This document shows, in pieces, positions 7,374 to 15,152 of a stretch of 16,351 bases of DNA; within the stretch, counting starts at the first letter, position 1, and each line of letters opens with the position of its first letter. Under the pieces are notes generated by a model. The model was not told the origin of the DNA, ran no database searches, and saw nothing but the letters and a program-made list of their open reading frames with translations. The translations under genes and the position numbers were made by a program. Source of the DNA: DATLWN01 sp964492895 (GTDB lineage Bacteria; Pseudomonadota; Zetaproteobacteria; Mariprofundales; Mariprofundaceae); NCBI GenBank assembly GCA_964492895.1, contig CAZBLR010000033.1, positions 1-16,351 of the forward strand, read 5' to 3'.

Positions 7374-8501
7374 ATGGATGTGCAACAGTTTACCGAGCTG
7401 CTCGGCGCCATCTATGCCGGGACCCTGGAGACGGACGGCTGGCAGCACGCCCTGATCGCCCTGTCGGCCTTCTTCGGCTGTGCGTCGTCGGCCATGCGCA
7501 TCATCGACATGGACGATTTCCACGTGGTCTTCGAGGTGGCGGCGGGCACGCGTGATCGGGACGTGGCCGTCTACGCCGAGCACTTCGCCAGCGTGCTGCC
7601 GCATCTGGACATGCTGAAGACGGCATCGAGCCACTATGCCAGCGACGTGTTCGTGGTCGGGGAACACGAGGTGGAGCGCCTGCAGTTCGCAGGCAGCCCG
7701 AACGGGAAGCTGAAGACCAGCCGCGGCGCCCGGGGCTTCGTGTTCAAGGTGGGCAGCCGCATCGTGCACATCGCCATGCGCTGCGACGGCGACGAGGCGA
7801 TGGCGGGGGAGGCCTTCCCGCAGGCCCTGACGCTGCTGGTGCCGCATCTGCAGCGCGCCTTCCTGATCGCCAGGCGCGTGACCGAGCTGAAGTACCGCAC
7901 CGACAGCCTGGAGCAGACGATGAACTGCTTCAGCTCCGGCGTGATCCTGATCGACGGCCGCGGCGCGCCGGTCTACCTGAACCGCCGGGCGCGCGAGGTC
8001 GTGACCCGCATGCAGGGGCTGAGCATCGTGTCCGGGCAGCTGGTCGGCGCCAATATCCAGAGCACGCAGCGGCTGCGCCGCATGGCGGCGGCGGCCGTGA
8101 AGCAGGGCAAGGAAGGTGGCGACGACATCGGCGCCATGTCGGTGCAGTGCCACAGCGACGCGCACGCCGACCTGGCCATCGTGGCAGTGCCGCTGCACGT
8201 CGACATGCAGGCGATGGCCTCGAACGAGTCCGGCATCCATGCGGCGCTGCTGATCGGCTCCCCGTCCTTCGCCTCCGAGCTGCGTCCCGAGATCCTGCAG
8301 CTGCTCGCCAACCTGACCGGGGCGGAGGCGCGCCTGGCCCTGGGCCTGGCGGCCGGCCGCAGCCTGGGCCAGTACTGCAAGGAGGCCGGCATCCAGGTCA
8401 GCACCGCGCGCAGCTACCTGAAGCAGATCTTCCAGAAGACCGGCACCAACCGCCAGACGGAGCTGGTCGGCCTGGTGCGCAGCATCCCGATCCACATGTA
8501 A
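7374..8501 (+). CDS. PAS-containing LuxR-type transcriptional regulator
   Basis: 375 residues from the ATG at 7374, which has GGAG (7365-7368) 5 nt upstream and begins MDVQQFTELLGAIY. An in-frame ATG at 7338 adds 12 residues and also has a purine-rich site (7322-7329), so the start is not settled. The N-terminal about 170 residues match no domain I can name. Residues about 176-250 look PAS-like (DSLEQTMNCFSSGVILIDGR and PVYLNRRAREVV). The last about 55 residues are a LuxR-type helix-turn-helix (LTGAEARLALGLAAGRSL, then STARSYLKQIFQKTGTNRQT). The canonical NarL/FixJ receiver is missing, so a ligand or the neighbouring stand-alone receiver could provide the signal. No TM segment or signal peptide is seen, so it should be a soluble DNA-binding protein. 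Confidence 0.85.
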   Translation: MDVQQFTELLGAIYAGTLETDGWQHALIALSAFFGCASSAMRIIDMDDFHVVFEVAAGTRDRDVAVYAEHFASVLPHLDMLKTASSHYASDVFVVGEHEVERLQFAGSPNGKLKTSRGARGFVFKVGSRIVHIAMRCDGDEAMAGEAFPQALTLLVPHLQRAFLIARRVTELKYRTDSLEQTMNCFSSGVILIDGRGAPVYLNRRAREVVTRMQGLSIVSGQLVGANIQSTQRLRRMAAAAVKQGKEGGDDIGAMSVQCHSDAHADLAIVAVPLHVDMQAMASNESGIHAALLIGSPSFASELRPEILQLLANLTGAEARLALGLAAGRSLGQYCKEAGIQVSTARSYLKQIFQKTGTNRQTELVGLVRSIPIHM

Positions 8502-8506
8502 GCGCC

Positions 8507-8535
8507 TTACCTTGGGCAGCAAAGCCCGGTAGCCT
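8507..8535 (+). promoter_or_regulatory. Candidate promoter for thiI, leaderless
   Basis: TTACCT (8507-8512), a 17-bp spacer and TAGCCT (8530-8535), which ends 6 nt before the thiI ATG. The -35 is weak. The gap contains no Shine-Dalgarno sequence, and the spacing repeats that seen before tudS and the PfkB kinase. Confidence 0.4.
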
Positions 8536-8541
8536 CGGCGC

Positions 8542-9759
8542 ATGGCACGCATCCTGATCCATTACGGCGAGTTGACCCTGAAGGGGCGCAACCGGCGCAA
8601 CTTCGAGCGCAAGCTCGCCGCCAACCTCAAGGCCCTGGTCGGTGCCTCCCACATCGAGCGCCGCCACGGGCGCATGCTGGCCGAGCTGGCGGATGCCGGC
8701 GCCGCGACGCTGACGAGGCTGGCGCTGATGCCGGGCATCCGCAATTTCGCCGTCGTGCGTACCGCGGCCCCGGACATCGACGACATGCAGCGCCTGGCCG
8801 AGCAGGTGGTGCGCGAGGATTGCGGCGACGTGGCCGGCAAGCGCTTCCGCATCACCGCCCGCCGCGCCGACAAGGCCTTCCCGCTGACCAGCCTGGACAT
8901 CGGCGTCCGCCTCGGCGACCACCTGCGCCGCTCCTTGGGCATGGTCGTCGACCTCGACCATCCCGAGATCACCGTGCACGTCGAATGCACGCCGGCCGGC
9001 GTCTACATCTACACCGACAAGCGCCGCGGCATCGGCGGCCTGCCGGTCGGCACCTCGGGGCACGGCATCGTGCTGTTCTCCGGCGGCATCGATTCGCCGG
9101 TGGCCGCCTATACGATGATGAAGCGCGGCATGCAGGTGACGCTGGTGCACTTCTACAACAGCAGCATCAACCGCGATTTCGCCAAGATCCGCGACCTGGC
9201 GGCGGTGCTGTCGCGCTACCAGGGGCGGCTGGCGCTGCACCTCGTCGACCTCGACGAGTTCCAGCGCCACACCATCGCCGCCGTGCCGTCCGAGTACCGC
9301 ATGATCATCTACAAGCGCCAGATGCTGCGCGAGGCATCCAGGATCGCCGCGCGCGACGGGGCGCAGGCGCTGGTCACCGGCGATTCGCTGGGGCAGGTGG
9401 CCAGCCAGACGCTGGCCAACATCCAGGCCATCTACGACGCGTCCGAGCTGCCGCTGCTGCCGCCGCTGATCGGCATGGACAAGGAGGAGATCATCGACCT
9501 GGCGCGGCGCATCGGCACCTTCGAGCCGTCGATCGAGGAGTACTGCGACATCTGCTCCTTCCTGGTCGCCAAGCATCCGGAGACCAGGGCCCGGCCCGAG
9601 CGGGTGGCCGCCTACGAGGCGCTGCTGCCGATCGGGCAGCTGGTGGCGGACGAGCGCCGCGAGCTGTTCTTCGCAGGCTCCCGCAAGGAGGCAATCCGCG
9701 CCGGCTTGCCGATGGAGGCACCCCGCGCCGGCTCGCCTGTGGCGTCGCGGCATGGCTGA
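8542..9759 (+). CDS. thiI: tRNA 4-thiouridine synthase ThiI, without rhodanese domain
   Basis: 405 residues. ThiI adenylates U8 of tRNA and installs sulfur to give s4U, the near-UV sensor of bacterial tRNA. An N-terminal ferredoxin-like region begins MARILIHYGELTLKGRNR; a THUMP domain covers about 60-165 and a PP-loop ATPase begins at SGGIDSPVAAY (180-190). The E. coli enzyme (482 aa) has a C-terminal rhodanese domain with the persulfide cysteine. This one stops soon after the ATPase domain, like the B. subtilis form, so sulfur delivery must use another route. Cys335 and Cys338 (EEYCDIC) lie where E. coli has catalytic Cys344. Lacking rhodanese, it may serve only tRNA thiolation and not thiazole synthesis. 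The stop overlaps msrB by 8 nt. Confidence 0.95.
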   Translation: MARILIHYGELTLKGRNRRNFERKLAANLKALVGASHIERRHGRMLAELADAGAATLTRLALMPGIRNFAVVRTAAPDIDDMQRLAEQVVREDCGDVAGKRFRITARRADKAFPLTSLDIGVRLGDHLRRSLGMVVDLDHPEITVHVECTPAGVYIYTDKRRGIGGLPVGTSGHGIVLFSGGIDSPVAAYTMMKRGMQVTLVHFYNSSINRDFAKIRDLAAVLSRYQGRLALHLVDLDEFQRHTIAAVPSEYRMIIYKRQMLREASRIAARDGAQALVTGDSLGQVASQTLANIQAIYDASELPLLPPLIGMDKEEIIDLARRIGTFEPSIEEYCDICSFLVAKHPETRARPERVAAYEALLPIGQLVADERRELFFAGSRKEAIRAGLPMEAPRAGSPVASRHG

Positions 9760-10174
9760 CAAAATCCGGCGCAGCGAGGAGGCGTGGCGGGAGCTGCTGA
9801 CGGAAGCGCAGTACCGCGTCACGCGCCAGCACGGCACCGAGCGCGCCTTCACCGGCCGCTACTGGGACTGCCACGAGCCCGGCACCTACGCCTGCGTCTG
9901 CTGCGGGGCGCCGCTGTTCCTGTCCTCCGACAAGTACGACTCGGGCAGCGGCTGGCCGAGCTTCACCCGCCCGCTGGACGCCGCGGGCGTGGCCACGCAG
10001 GAGGATGGCAGCCACGGCATGCGCCGCACCGAGGTGCTGTGCGCGGCCTGCGATGCGCACCTCGGCCACGTGTTCGCCGACGGCCCGGCGCCGACGGGCC
10101 TGCGCTACTGCATCAACTCGGCGTCGCTGCGTCTCGAAAGGGACGGCGACGGGGACGATTCCGACGGAGATTGA
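9752..10174 (+). CDS. msrB: Peptide-methionine (R)-S-oxide reductase MsrB
   Basis: 140 residues. It reduces methionine R-sulfoxide in oxidised proteins. The zinc ligands are Cys48 and Cys51 (CVCC) and Cys97 and Cys100 (CAAC). The catalytic Cys120 lies in RYCINSASL, and GSGWPSF (65-71) and HLGHVF (103-108) are family hallmarks. The C-terminus is an acidic, low-complexity tail (about 131-140) that is probably disordered. The ATG lies inside the last codons of thiI (8-nt overlap), so the two genes are coupled. Pairing a tRNA thiolation enzyme with an oxidative-repair enzyme suggests a stress context, but that is inference. No signal peptide is seen, so it should be cytoplasmic. Confidence 0.96.
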   Translation: MADKIRRSEEAWRELLTEAQYRVTRQHGTERAFTGRYWDCHEPGTYACVCCGAPLFLSSDKYDSGSGWPSFTRPLDAAGVATQEDGSHGMRRTEVLCAACDAHLGHVFADGPAPTGLRYCINSASLRLERDGDGDDSDGD

Positions 10175-10206
10175 GCCCCCCATTTCCGTTTGCGCCCGGG
10201 GCCCGA

Positions 10207-10212
10207 TAGAGT
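10207..10212 (+). promoter_or_regulatory. Possible -10 for argH
   Basis: TAGAGT lies in the 69-bp msrB-argH gap with a poor -35 (TTCCGT, 10184-10189) at 17 bp. It would give argH a short leader containing its AGGAG site. Confidence 0.25.
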
Positions 10213-10243
10213 AGGCCGGCTGCTTGAGCCTAGGAGATCCGCG

Positions 10244-11632
10244 ATGTCCGACAAGCCCTGGGGGGGACGCTTCGACGCCCCGACCGACAGTTTCGTCGAG
10301 GCCTTCAACGCCTCCGTCGACGTGGACGCCCGCATGTACGCCGAGGATATCGCCGGCTCCAAGGCGCATGCGCGCATGCTGGCCAAACAGGGCATCCTGT
10401 CCGATGCCGATGTCGCCGCCATCCTCGAGGGCCTGGATGCGATCCAGGCCGAGATCGAGCGCGGCGAGTTCACGTTCACGATCGCGCTCGAGGACGTGCA
10501 CATGAACATCGAGGCGCGGCTGACCGAGAAGATCGGCGACGCCGGCAAGCGCCTGCACACGGCCCGTAGCCGCAACGACCAGGTGGCGACCGACACCCGG
10601 CTGTACCTGCGCCGGCGCACGGACGGGCTCGTGGCCCGCATCCGCGGGCTGCAGGCGGTGCTGGTGACGCTCGCCGAGACCCATGCCGACACCATCATGC
10701 CGGGCTTCACGCACCTGCAGACGGCGCAGCCGGTGACCCTCGGCCACCATCTGCTGGCCTATGTCGAGATGCTGGAGCGCGATGCCGGGCGCTTCACCGA
10801 TGCGCGCCGGCGCATGAACCGCTCGCCGCTCGGTGCGGCGGCGCTGGCCGGCACCACCTTCCCGATCGACCGCCAGATGACGTCCGACGCGCTGGGCTTC
10901 GACGCGCCCTGCACCAACTCGCTGGATGCCGTGTCCGACCGCGATTTCATCATCGAACTGCTGGCCGCCGCCGCCATCACGGCCGTGCACCTGTCGCGCC
11001 TGGCCGAGGAGCTGATCCTGTGGATGAGCGCGCAGTTCGGCTTCGTCGACCTGCCGGACGCGTTCTGCACCGGCAGCTCGATCATGCCGCAGAAGAAGAA
11101 CCCGGACATGCCCGAGCTGGTGCGCGGCAAGACCGGGCGCATCGTCGGCGGCCTGGTGGCGATGCTGACCGTCGTCAAGTCGCTGCCGCTGGCGTACAAC
11201 AAGGACATGCAGGAGGACAAGCAGGCGGTGTTCGACGCCTTCGACAACCTCGAGGGCAGCCTGCGCGTGTTCGCCGACATGCTGCCCGGCATGAGCGTCA
11301 ACGCCGAGGCCATGCGCCATGCCGCGGCCTCCGGCTTCTCCACCGCCACGGACCTGGCCGATGCGCTGGTGCGCGCCGGCGTGCCGTTCCGCGAGGCGCA
11401 CGCCATCGTCGGCAAGGCGGTGGCCCTGTGCATCCGCGAGGGCATCGCGCTCGATGCGCTGAACGAGGCCCAGTGCGCGGCCATTGACGCGCGTCTGGGT
11501 GCGGATATGGTGCGATCCCTGTCGGTCGAGGCCTGCGTGGCCGCCCGCGATCACATCGGCGGCACCGCACCGGCACAGGTGCGGGCGCAGTGCGCCGCCT
11601 GGCGCCGCCGTCTGGAGGAAGAACATGCGTAA
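10244..11632 (+). CDS. argH: Argininosuccinate lyase
   Basis: 462 residues. It performs the last step of arginine synthesis, splitting argininosuccinate into arginine and fumarate as a cytoplasmic homotetramer. The family start MSDKPWGGRF is clear. TARSRNDQV is followed later by FTHLQTAQPVTLGHH, and the fumarase/lyase signature GSSIMPQKKNP is at 277-287 with the catalytic serine. AGGAG at 10232-10236, 7 nt before the ATG, decides the start over the longer frame opening at 10190. It overlaps the following lipoprotein gene by 8 nt. The arrangement argH, small lipoprotein, lysine genes is a familiar proteobacterial one. Confidence 0.97.
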   Translation: MSDKPWGGRFDAPTDSFVEAFNASVDVDARMYAEDIAGSKAHARMLAKQGILSDADVAAILEGLDAIQAEIERGEFTFTIALEDVHMNIEARLTEKIGDAGKRLHTARSRNDQVATDTRLYLRRRTDGLVARIRGLQAVLVTLAETHADTIMPGFTHLQTAQPVTLGHHLLAYVEMLERDAGRFTDARRRMNRSPLGAAALAGTTFPIDRQMTSDALGFDAPCTNSLDAVSDRDFIIELLAAAAITAVHLSRLAEELILWMSAQFGFVDLPDAFCTGSSIMPQKKNPDMPELVRGKTGRIVGGLVAMLTVVKSLPLAYNKDMQEDKQAVFDAFDNLEGSLRVFADMLPGMSVNAEAMRHAAASGFSTATDLADALVRAGVPFREAHAIVGKAVALCIREGIALDALNEAQCAAIDARLGADMVRSLSVEACVAARDHIGGTAPAQVRAQCAAWRRRLEEEHA

Positions 11633-12053
11633 GCGCGCAATCGTACTGACCGCCGTCGTCACCCTGCTGGCCCTGGCCGGCTGCGGGCGCAAGGAGCCGC
11701 CGGTGCCGATGGCCGTGTCGGCGCCGCCCACCATCGTGTCCATCAAGCACGACGTGCACGTCAACACCCTGGAGCTCGACATGGTGCTGACCGGCGGCGG
11801 CGAGGGCGGCGTCGGCTACCAGATCGACCGCGCGCCCATCGATCCGTACTGCAACTGCCCCGGCTTCTGGCGGCGCTACCGCGAGGTGCCGGCGCAGCGG
11901 GCGCTGGTCGGCGCCAACACCAAGGTGCTGATCGACCTCAGGGGCGGCACCATCGCCTACGCCTTCCGCATCCGCGCCGTCGACGCCATCGGCCGTCTCG
12001 GTCCGTGGAGCGGGATCATCCGTGCCCGCTCAAGCCTGAACGTGCCCGAGTAG
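11625..12053 (+). CDS. Lipoprotein with LptM-like N-terminus and FnIII-like domain
   Basis: 142 residues. The signal peptide has a basic start (MRKR), a hydrophobic core and the lipobox LALAGC, so Cys20 is lipidated and the protein should be membrane-anchored in the periplasm. CGRKEPPVP after the cysteine resembles the CGxKGP motif of LptM/YifL, and LptM-type genes often precede lysA or dapF in gammaproteobacteria. LptM is much shorter. Here about 100 more residues follow, with a C-terminal part (AYAFRIRAVDAIGRLGPWS, 111-129) reminiscent of fibronectin type III strands, plus an unusual CNC (76-78). GGAGG in the 3' end of argH serves as ribosome site, and the two genes overlap by 8 nt. A role in outer-membrane LPS transport is possible but inferred only from position and the N-terminal motif. 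Confidence 0.85.
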   Translation: MRKRAIVLTAVVTLLALAGCGRKEPPVPMAVSAPPTIVSIKHDVHVNTLELDMVLTGGGEGGVGYQIDRAPIDPYCNCPGFWRRYREVPAQRALVGANTKVLIDLRGGTIAYAFRIRAVDAIGRLGPWSGIIRARSSLNVPE

Positions 12054-12060
12054 GCCCGGG

Positions 12061-13245
12061 GTGAAGCACGCGCAACCGCGCCTGGAGCGCCTCGGCGCCT
12101 ATCCGTTCGAACGCCTGTCGGCGCTCTTGGCCGGCCTGCAGCCGCCGGAGGCGCTGGCACCGATCGATGCCGGCGCCGGCGAGCCGAGGCTGCCGCTGCC
12201 GGGCTTCGTGCAGCCGGTGCTGGCGGCGAACCTCGACGGCTTCTCGCGCTATCCCTCGACGCGCGGCTCCGATGTGCTGCGCCGGGCCATCGCCGGCTGG
12301 CTCACGCGCCGCTACGGCCTTCCGGGCGTGGACGCGGGCACGCAGGTGCTCGCCGCCAACGGCACGCGCGAGGCGCTGTTCGCCGTGGCCCACGCGCTGG
12401 TCGACCCGGAGGCGGCCGACAAGCCGTACGTGCTGATGCCGAACCCGATGTACCAGATCTACCTGGGGGCGGCGGTGACGGCCGGGGCGCGCCCGTGGCT
12501 GATGCCTTGTACGTCTACCTCGAACTTCGGCCCGGACTGGGATGCGGTGCCCGAGTCCGTGTGGGCGGACACGGCGATGATCTACGTCTGCTCGCCGTCG
12601 AACCCCACCGGCTGGATCGCGGGCCGCGACGACTATGCGCGCCTGCTGGAGCTGGCCGAGCGCTTCGACTTCACGATCGTCGCCGACGAGTGCTACTCGG
12701 AGATCTACCGGGATGCGCCGCCGCCGGGCCTGCTGCAGGTGGCGGCCGAGACCGGGCGCACGGATTTCGCGCATTGCCTGGTCATGAACTCGCTGTCCAA
12801 GCGCTCGGCGCTGCCGGGGCTGCGCTCGGGCCTGATCGCCGGCGACGCGCGCCTGATCGCCCGCTTCGCCAAGCTGCGCAGCTACACCGGGCCGGCCACC
12901 CCGCTGCCGCTGCAGCACATCGCGGCCGCCGCCTGGGATGACGAGGCGCATGTGACGGCCCACCGCGCCGTGTTCCGCCAGTCGCTGGACGCCTTCTTCG
13001 CGGCCTGGGGCGATGGGGAGCCGCCGGCCGGCTCGTTCTTCGTCTGGCTGCCGGTCGGCGACGACGAGGCCTTCGCGCGCGCCGCCTATGCCGAGCAGGC
13101 GGTGACGGTGCTGCCCGGCTCCTATCTCGGTGCTGTGGATGGCGACGGCGTCAATCCGGGCGCCGGCTTCGTGCGCGCCGCCCTGATCGACGGCCCGGAC
13201 AAGGCGGCCGAGTTGGCGCGGCGCCTGAAGGCCGTCAGGGTATAG
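12061..13245 (+). CDS. dapC: N-succinyldiaminopimelate aminotransferase
   Basis: 394 residues from GTG at 12061, 7 nt after the lipoprotein stop, with no strong ribosome site, so translation is probably coupled. It is a fold-type I PLP aminotransferase that transfers an amino group from glutamate to N-succinyl-2-amino-6-ketopimelate in diaminopimelate/lysine synthesis. The start (RLERLGAYPFERL) and FSRYPSTRGSDVLRRAIAGW (61-80) are typical of the DapC family. CSPSNPTG is at 177-184, VADECYSEIY at 207-216, and Lys247 in NSLSKRSALPGLRSG should bind PLP. DapD, the enzyme before it in the pathway, lies at the right end of the window. Confidence 0.93.
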   Translation: MKHAQPRLERLGAYPFERLSALLAGLQPPEALAPIDAGAGEPRLPLPGFVQPVLAANLDGFSRYPSTRGSDVLRRAIAGWLTRRYGLPGVDAGTQVLAANGTREALFAVAHALVDPEAADKPYVLMPNPMYQIYLGAAVTAGARPWLMPCTSTSNFGPDWDAVPESVWADTAMIYVCSPSNPTGWIAGRDDYARLLELAERFDFTIVADECYSEIYRDAPPPGLLQVAAETGRTDFAHCLVMNSLSKRSALPGLRSGLIAGDARLIARFAKLRSYTGPATPLPLQHIAAAAWDDEAHVTAHRAVFRQSLDAFFAAWGDGEPPAGSFFVWLPVGDDEAFARAAYAEQAVTVLPGSYLGAVDGDGVNPGAGFVRAALIDGPDKAAELARRLKAVRV

Positions 13246-13247
13246 CG

Positions 13248-14444
13248 ATGCAGATTCCGGCCCATGTCGAGGATGCCGTGCGCCGCCACGCGGGGGCCGG
13301 CGGCACCTTCAACGCCTACATCTACGACACGCGCATCATGCGCGCCAAGCTGGCGGCGCTGGCGGCGATCATGCCGGCCGGCGTGGAGCTGTTCTACGCC
13401 ATGAAGGCCAACCCGCACCCGGCCTTCCTGGCGGCGGCGCGCGAGGCCGAGGGCATCGAGATCGCCAGCCTCGGCGAGGCCGAGAAGGCCGTGGCCGCCG
13501 GCTTCAAGCCGGACCGGCTGATCTACACCGGCCCCGGCAAGAGCCCGGAGGAATTGCACTGGAGCGTGGCCCACGGCGTGCGCACGGTGCACATCGAATC
13601 GCTGGCCGAGGCGCACCGGCTGGAGGCCATCGCCGCCTCGCTCGGTCGCACCCAGGACGTGCTCTTGCGCATCAACGCCAATTTCGACATCCACGAGGCG
13701 CAGACGACCTTCTCCGGCGGCTCCAAGAAGTTCGGCATCGACGAGGAGAAGCTGGAAGAAGCGCTGCCGCAGATCCTGGCGTTGCCGCACCTGAACTTCC
13801 GCGGCCTGCACGTCTATGCCGCCTCCGGCGTGCTGAACGTCGCCGACCTGTTGCAGAACTGCCGCCTGGTGTTCCGGCTGACCCAGCAGATCGAGGCCGC
13901 CTTCCCCGACGTGCGCTGCGACATCATCGACTTCGGCGGCGGCTTCGGCGTCGACTACCTGGAGAGCGGCCACGACTTCGATCCGGCCGCCTATGCCGAC
14001 GGCCTGGCGGCGATGATCGCCGAGTACGGCTTCGCGGGCCGGCATTTCGTGCTCGAGCTCGGGCGGTACCTGGCCGCCGATTCCGGCTGGTTCTGCACCG
14101 AGATCCTCGATATCAAGGACAGCCGCGGCAAGACGCAGGTGGTGTGCGCCGGCGGCATCAATCATTTCCGCCGCCCGGCCGCACTCGCCATCAACCACCC
14201 GCTGGCCATCGTGCCGATGAACCGGCCGCGCATGTTCGCCGGCCAGGAGCGCGTGCGCCGCGACGCGGTCTACTTCGGGGGACCCTTGTGCACCGGCGCC
14301 GACAAGCTGGCCAACGACGTCTATGTCGAGCATGCCGAGATCGGCGACATCGCCGTGTTCGGCCTGGCCGGCGCCTACGGCCTGACGATGTCCAACATCG
14401 AGTTCCTCAGCCACGCCCGCCCCGAGGAGATCGTGCTGGGCTAG
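13248..14444 (+). CDS. Fold-type III PLP-dependent decarboxylase (LysA/BtrK/PvsE-like)
   Basis: 398 residues, starting 2 nt after dapC. It belongs to the ornithine/diaminopimelate decarboxylase superfamily. Lys53 in FYAMKANPHP should bind PLP. FGGGFG (229-234) binds the phosphate. ELGRYLAADSG (270-280) and GGPLCTGADKL (344-354) contribute the active site, with Cys348 from the partner subunit. Diaminopimelate decarboxylases normally have CESGD here and EPGRS earlier. This protein has CTGAD and ELGRY, and its tail (AYGLTMSNIEFLSH, 376-389) resembles the BtrK/PvsE side branch that acts on other amino-acid substrates. The position next to dapC argues for LysA, the residues argue against it. Decarboxylase chemistry is fairly sure, the substrate is not. 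Confidence 0.85.
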   Translation: MQIPAHVEDAVRRHAGAGGTFNAYIYDTRIMRAKLAALAAIMPAGVELFYAMKANPHPAFLAAAREAEGIEIASLGEAEKAVAAGFKPDRLIYTGPGKSPEELHWSVAHGVRTVHIESLAEAHRLEAIAASLGRTQDVLLRINANFDIHEAQTTFSGGSKKFGIDEEKLEEALPQILALPHLNFRGLHVYAASGVLNVADLLQNCRLVFRLTQQIEAAFPDVRCDIIDFGGGFGVDYLESGHDFDPAAYADGLAAMIAEYGFAGRHFVLELGRYLAADSGWFCTEILDIKDSRGKTQVVCAGGINHFRRPAALAINHPLAIVPMNRPRMFAGQERVRRDAVYFGGPLCTGADKLANDVYVEHAEIGDIAVFGLAGAYGLTMSNIEFLSHARPEEIVLG

Positions 14445-14491
14445 CCTTTTCCCGTCGCCGGTCGGTCAGCCATGGATTTTCAGTGTGATGC

Positions 14492-15019
14492 CTAGCCGGC
14501 CGCGTGGGCATCCGCCTGAAATGCCCTGTGGAAGGTGGCCCTGCCCTGCGGGATGTGCCCGTCGAAGGGGAGCACGAAGAAGACCTCCGGCGGCACGCCC
14601 TCCACGACCAGTTCCGGGGCGTTCCTGAATCCGAAACGCTTGTAGTAATCCGGGTGTCCCACGAGACAGCAGCCTTTGGCATGTAAGGATTTCAGCCGTG
14701 ACAATCCTTGGCGTATCAGGGCGCTGCCGATGCCCTGCCGCTGGTACGGCGGCAGGACCGAAACCGGGCCGAGTCCATACCAATCCGGCGTGCCGTCCGA
14801 CATGGTCACGGGGGAAAAGGCGATGTGGCCGATCACATGCCCGTCCAGTTCCGCCACGAGCGATACCGTGAGTGCCTCCGCGGCGCGAAGGGCCTCGATG
14901 ACGCACTGCTCTGTGTGCCTGCTGATGTCCAAGGTCGCGAAGGCTGCGACGGTGACGTTGGCGATGGCACCGGCATCGGCCTTTGTCTCGTCCCGGATGA
15001 CGATCCTTTGCGTATGCAT
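14492..15019 (-). CDS. GNAT-family N-acetyltransferase
   Basis: 175 residues from the ATG at 15019, preceded on the minus strand by GAGGT. A longer start at 15082 has no ribosome site. The acetyl-CoA loop is YQRQGIGSALI (92-102), and GHPDYYKRFGF (121-131) is typical of the YhbS-like subgroup of predicted acetyltransferases. The substrate is unknown. It sits alone between convergent and divergent neighbours. Its codons include TTA, ATA, AGG, GGA, ACA and CAA, which are rare in the surrounding genes, suggesting later acquisition. It interrupts the dapC-decarboxylase-dapD group. Confidence 0.9.
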   Translation of the reverse strand: MHTQRIVIRDETKADAGAIANVTVAAFATLDISRHTEQCVIEALRAAEALTVSLVAELDGHVIGHIAFSPVTMSDGTPDWYGLGPVSVLPPYQRQGIGSALIRQGLSRLKSLHAKGCCLVGHPDYYKRFGFRNAPELVVEGVPPEVFFVLPFDGHIPQGRATFHRAFQADAHAAG

Positions 15020-15152
15020 GGCCGACCTCGCGCCATGGCCCCGTCGGGCCGTATGGATCCTGACGCGTTCAGTATGTGACATGCAGGTGGCAATGCAAAC
15101 CGGCTGACTTTCTCATCTTGCGGGGCCGGACGAGTGCGGCGAAGGTGTGGGT

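Noticed and set aside
8502..8541. Terminator after the LuxR-type gene
   Set aside because: An imperfect stem around GGGC-AGCAAA-GCCC exists, but there is no T-run and the stretch overlaps the likely thiI promoter.
9491..11782. 763-residue open frame on the minus strand
   Set aside because: Antisense to thiI, msrB and argH, all well supported. The composition is typical of a GC-rich shadow and no domain is recognisable.
14445..14491. Bidirectional terminator between the decarboxylase and the acetyltransferase
   Set aside because: The 47-bp convergent gap has short T-runs but I could not find a stable stem next to them.
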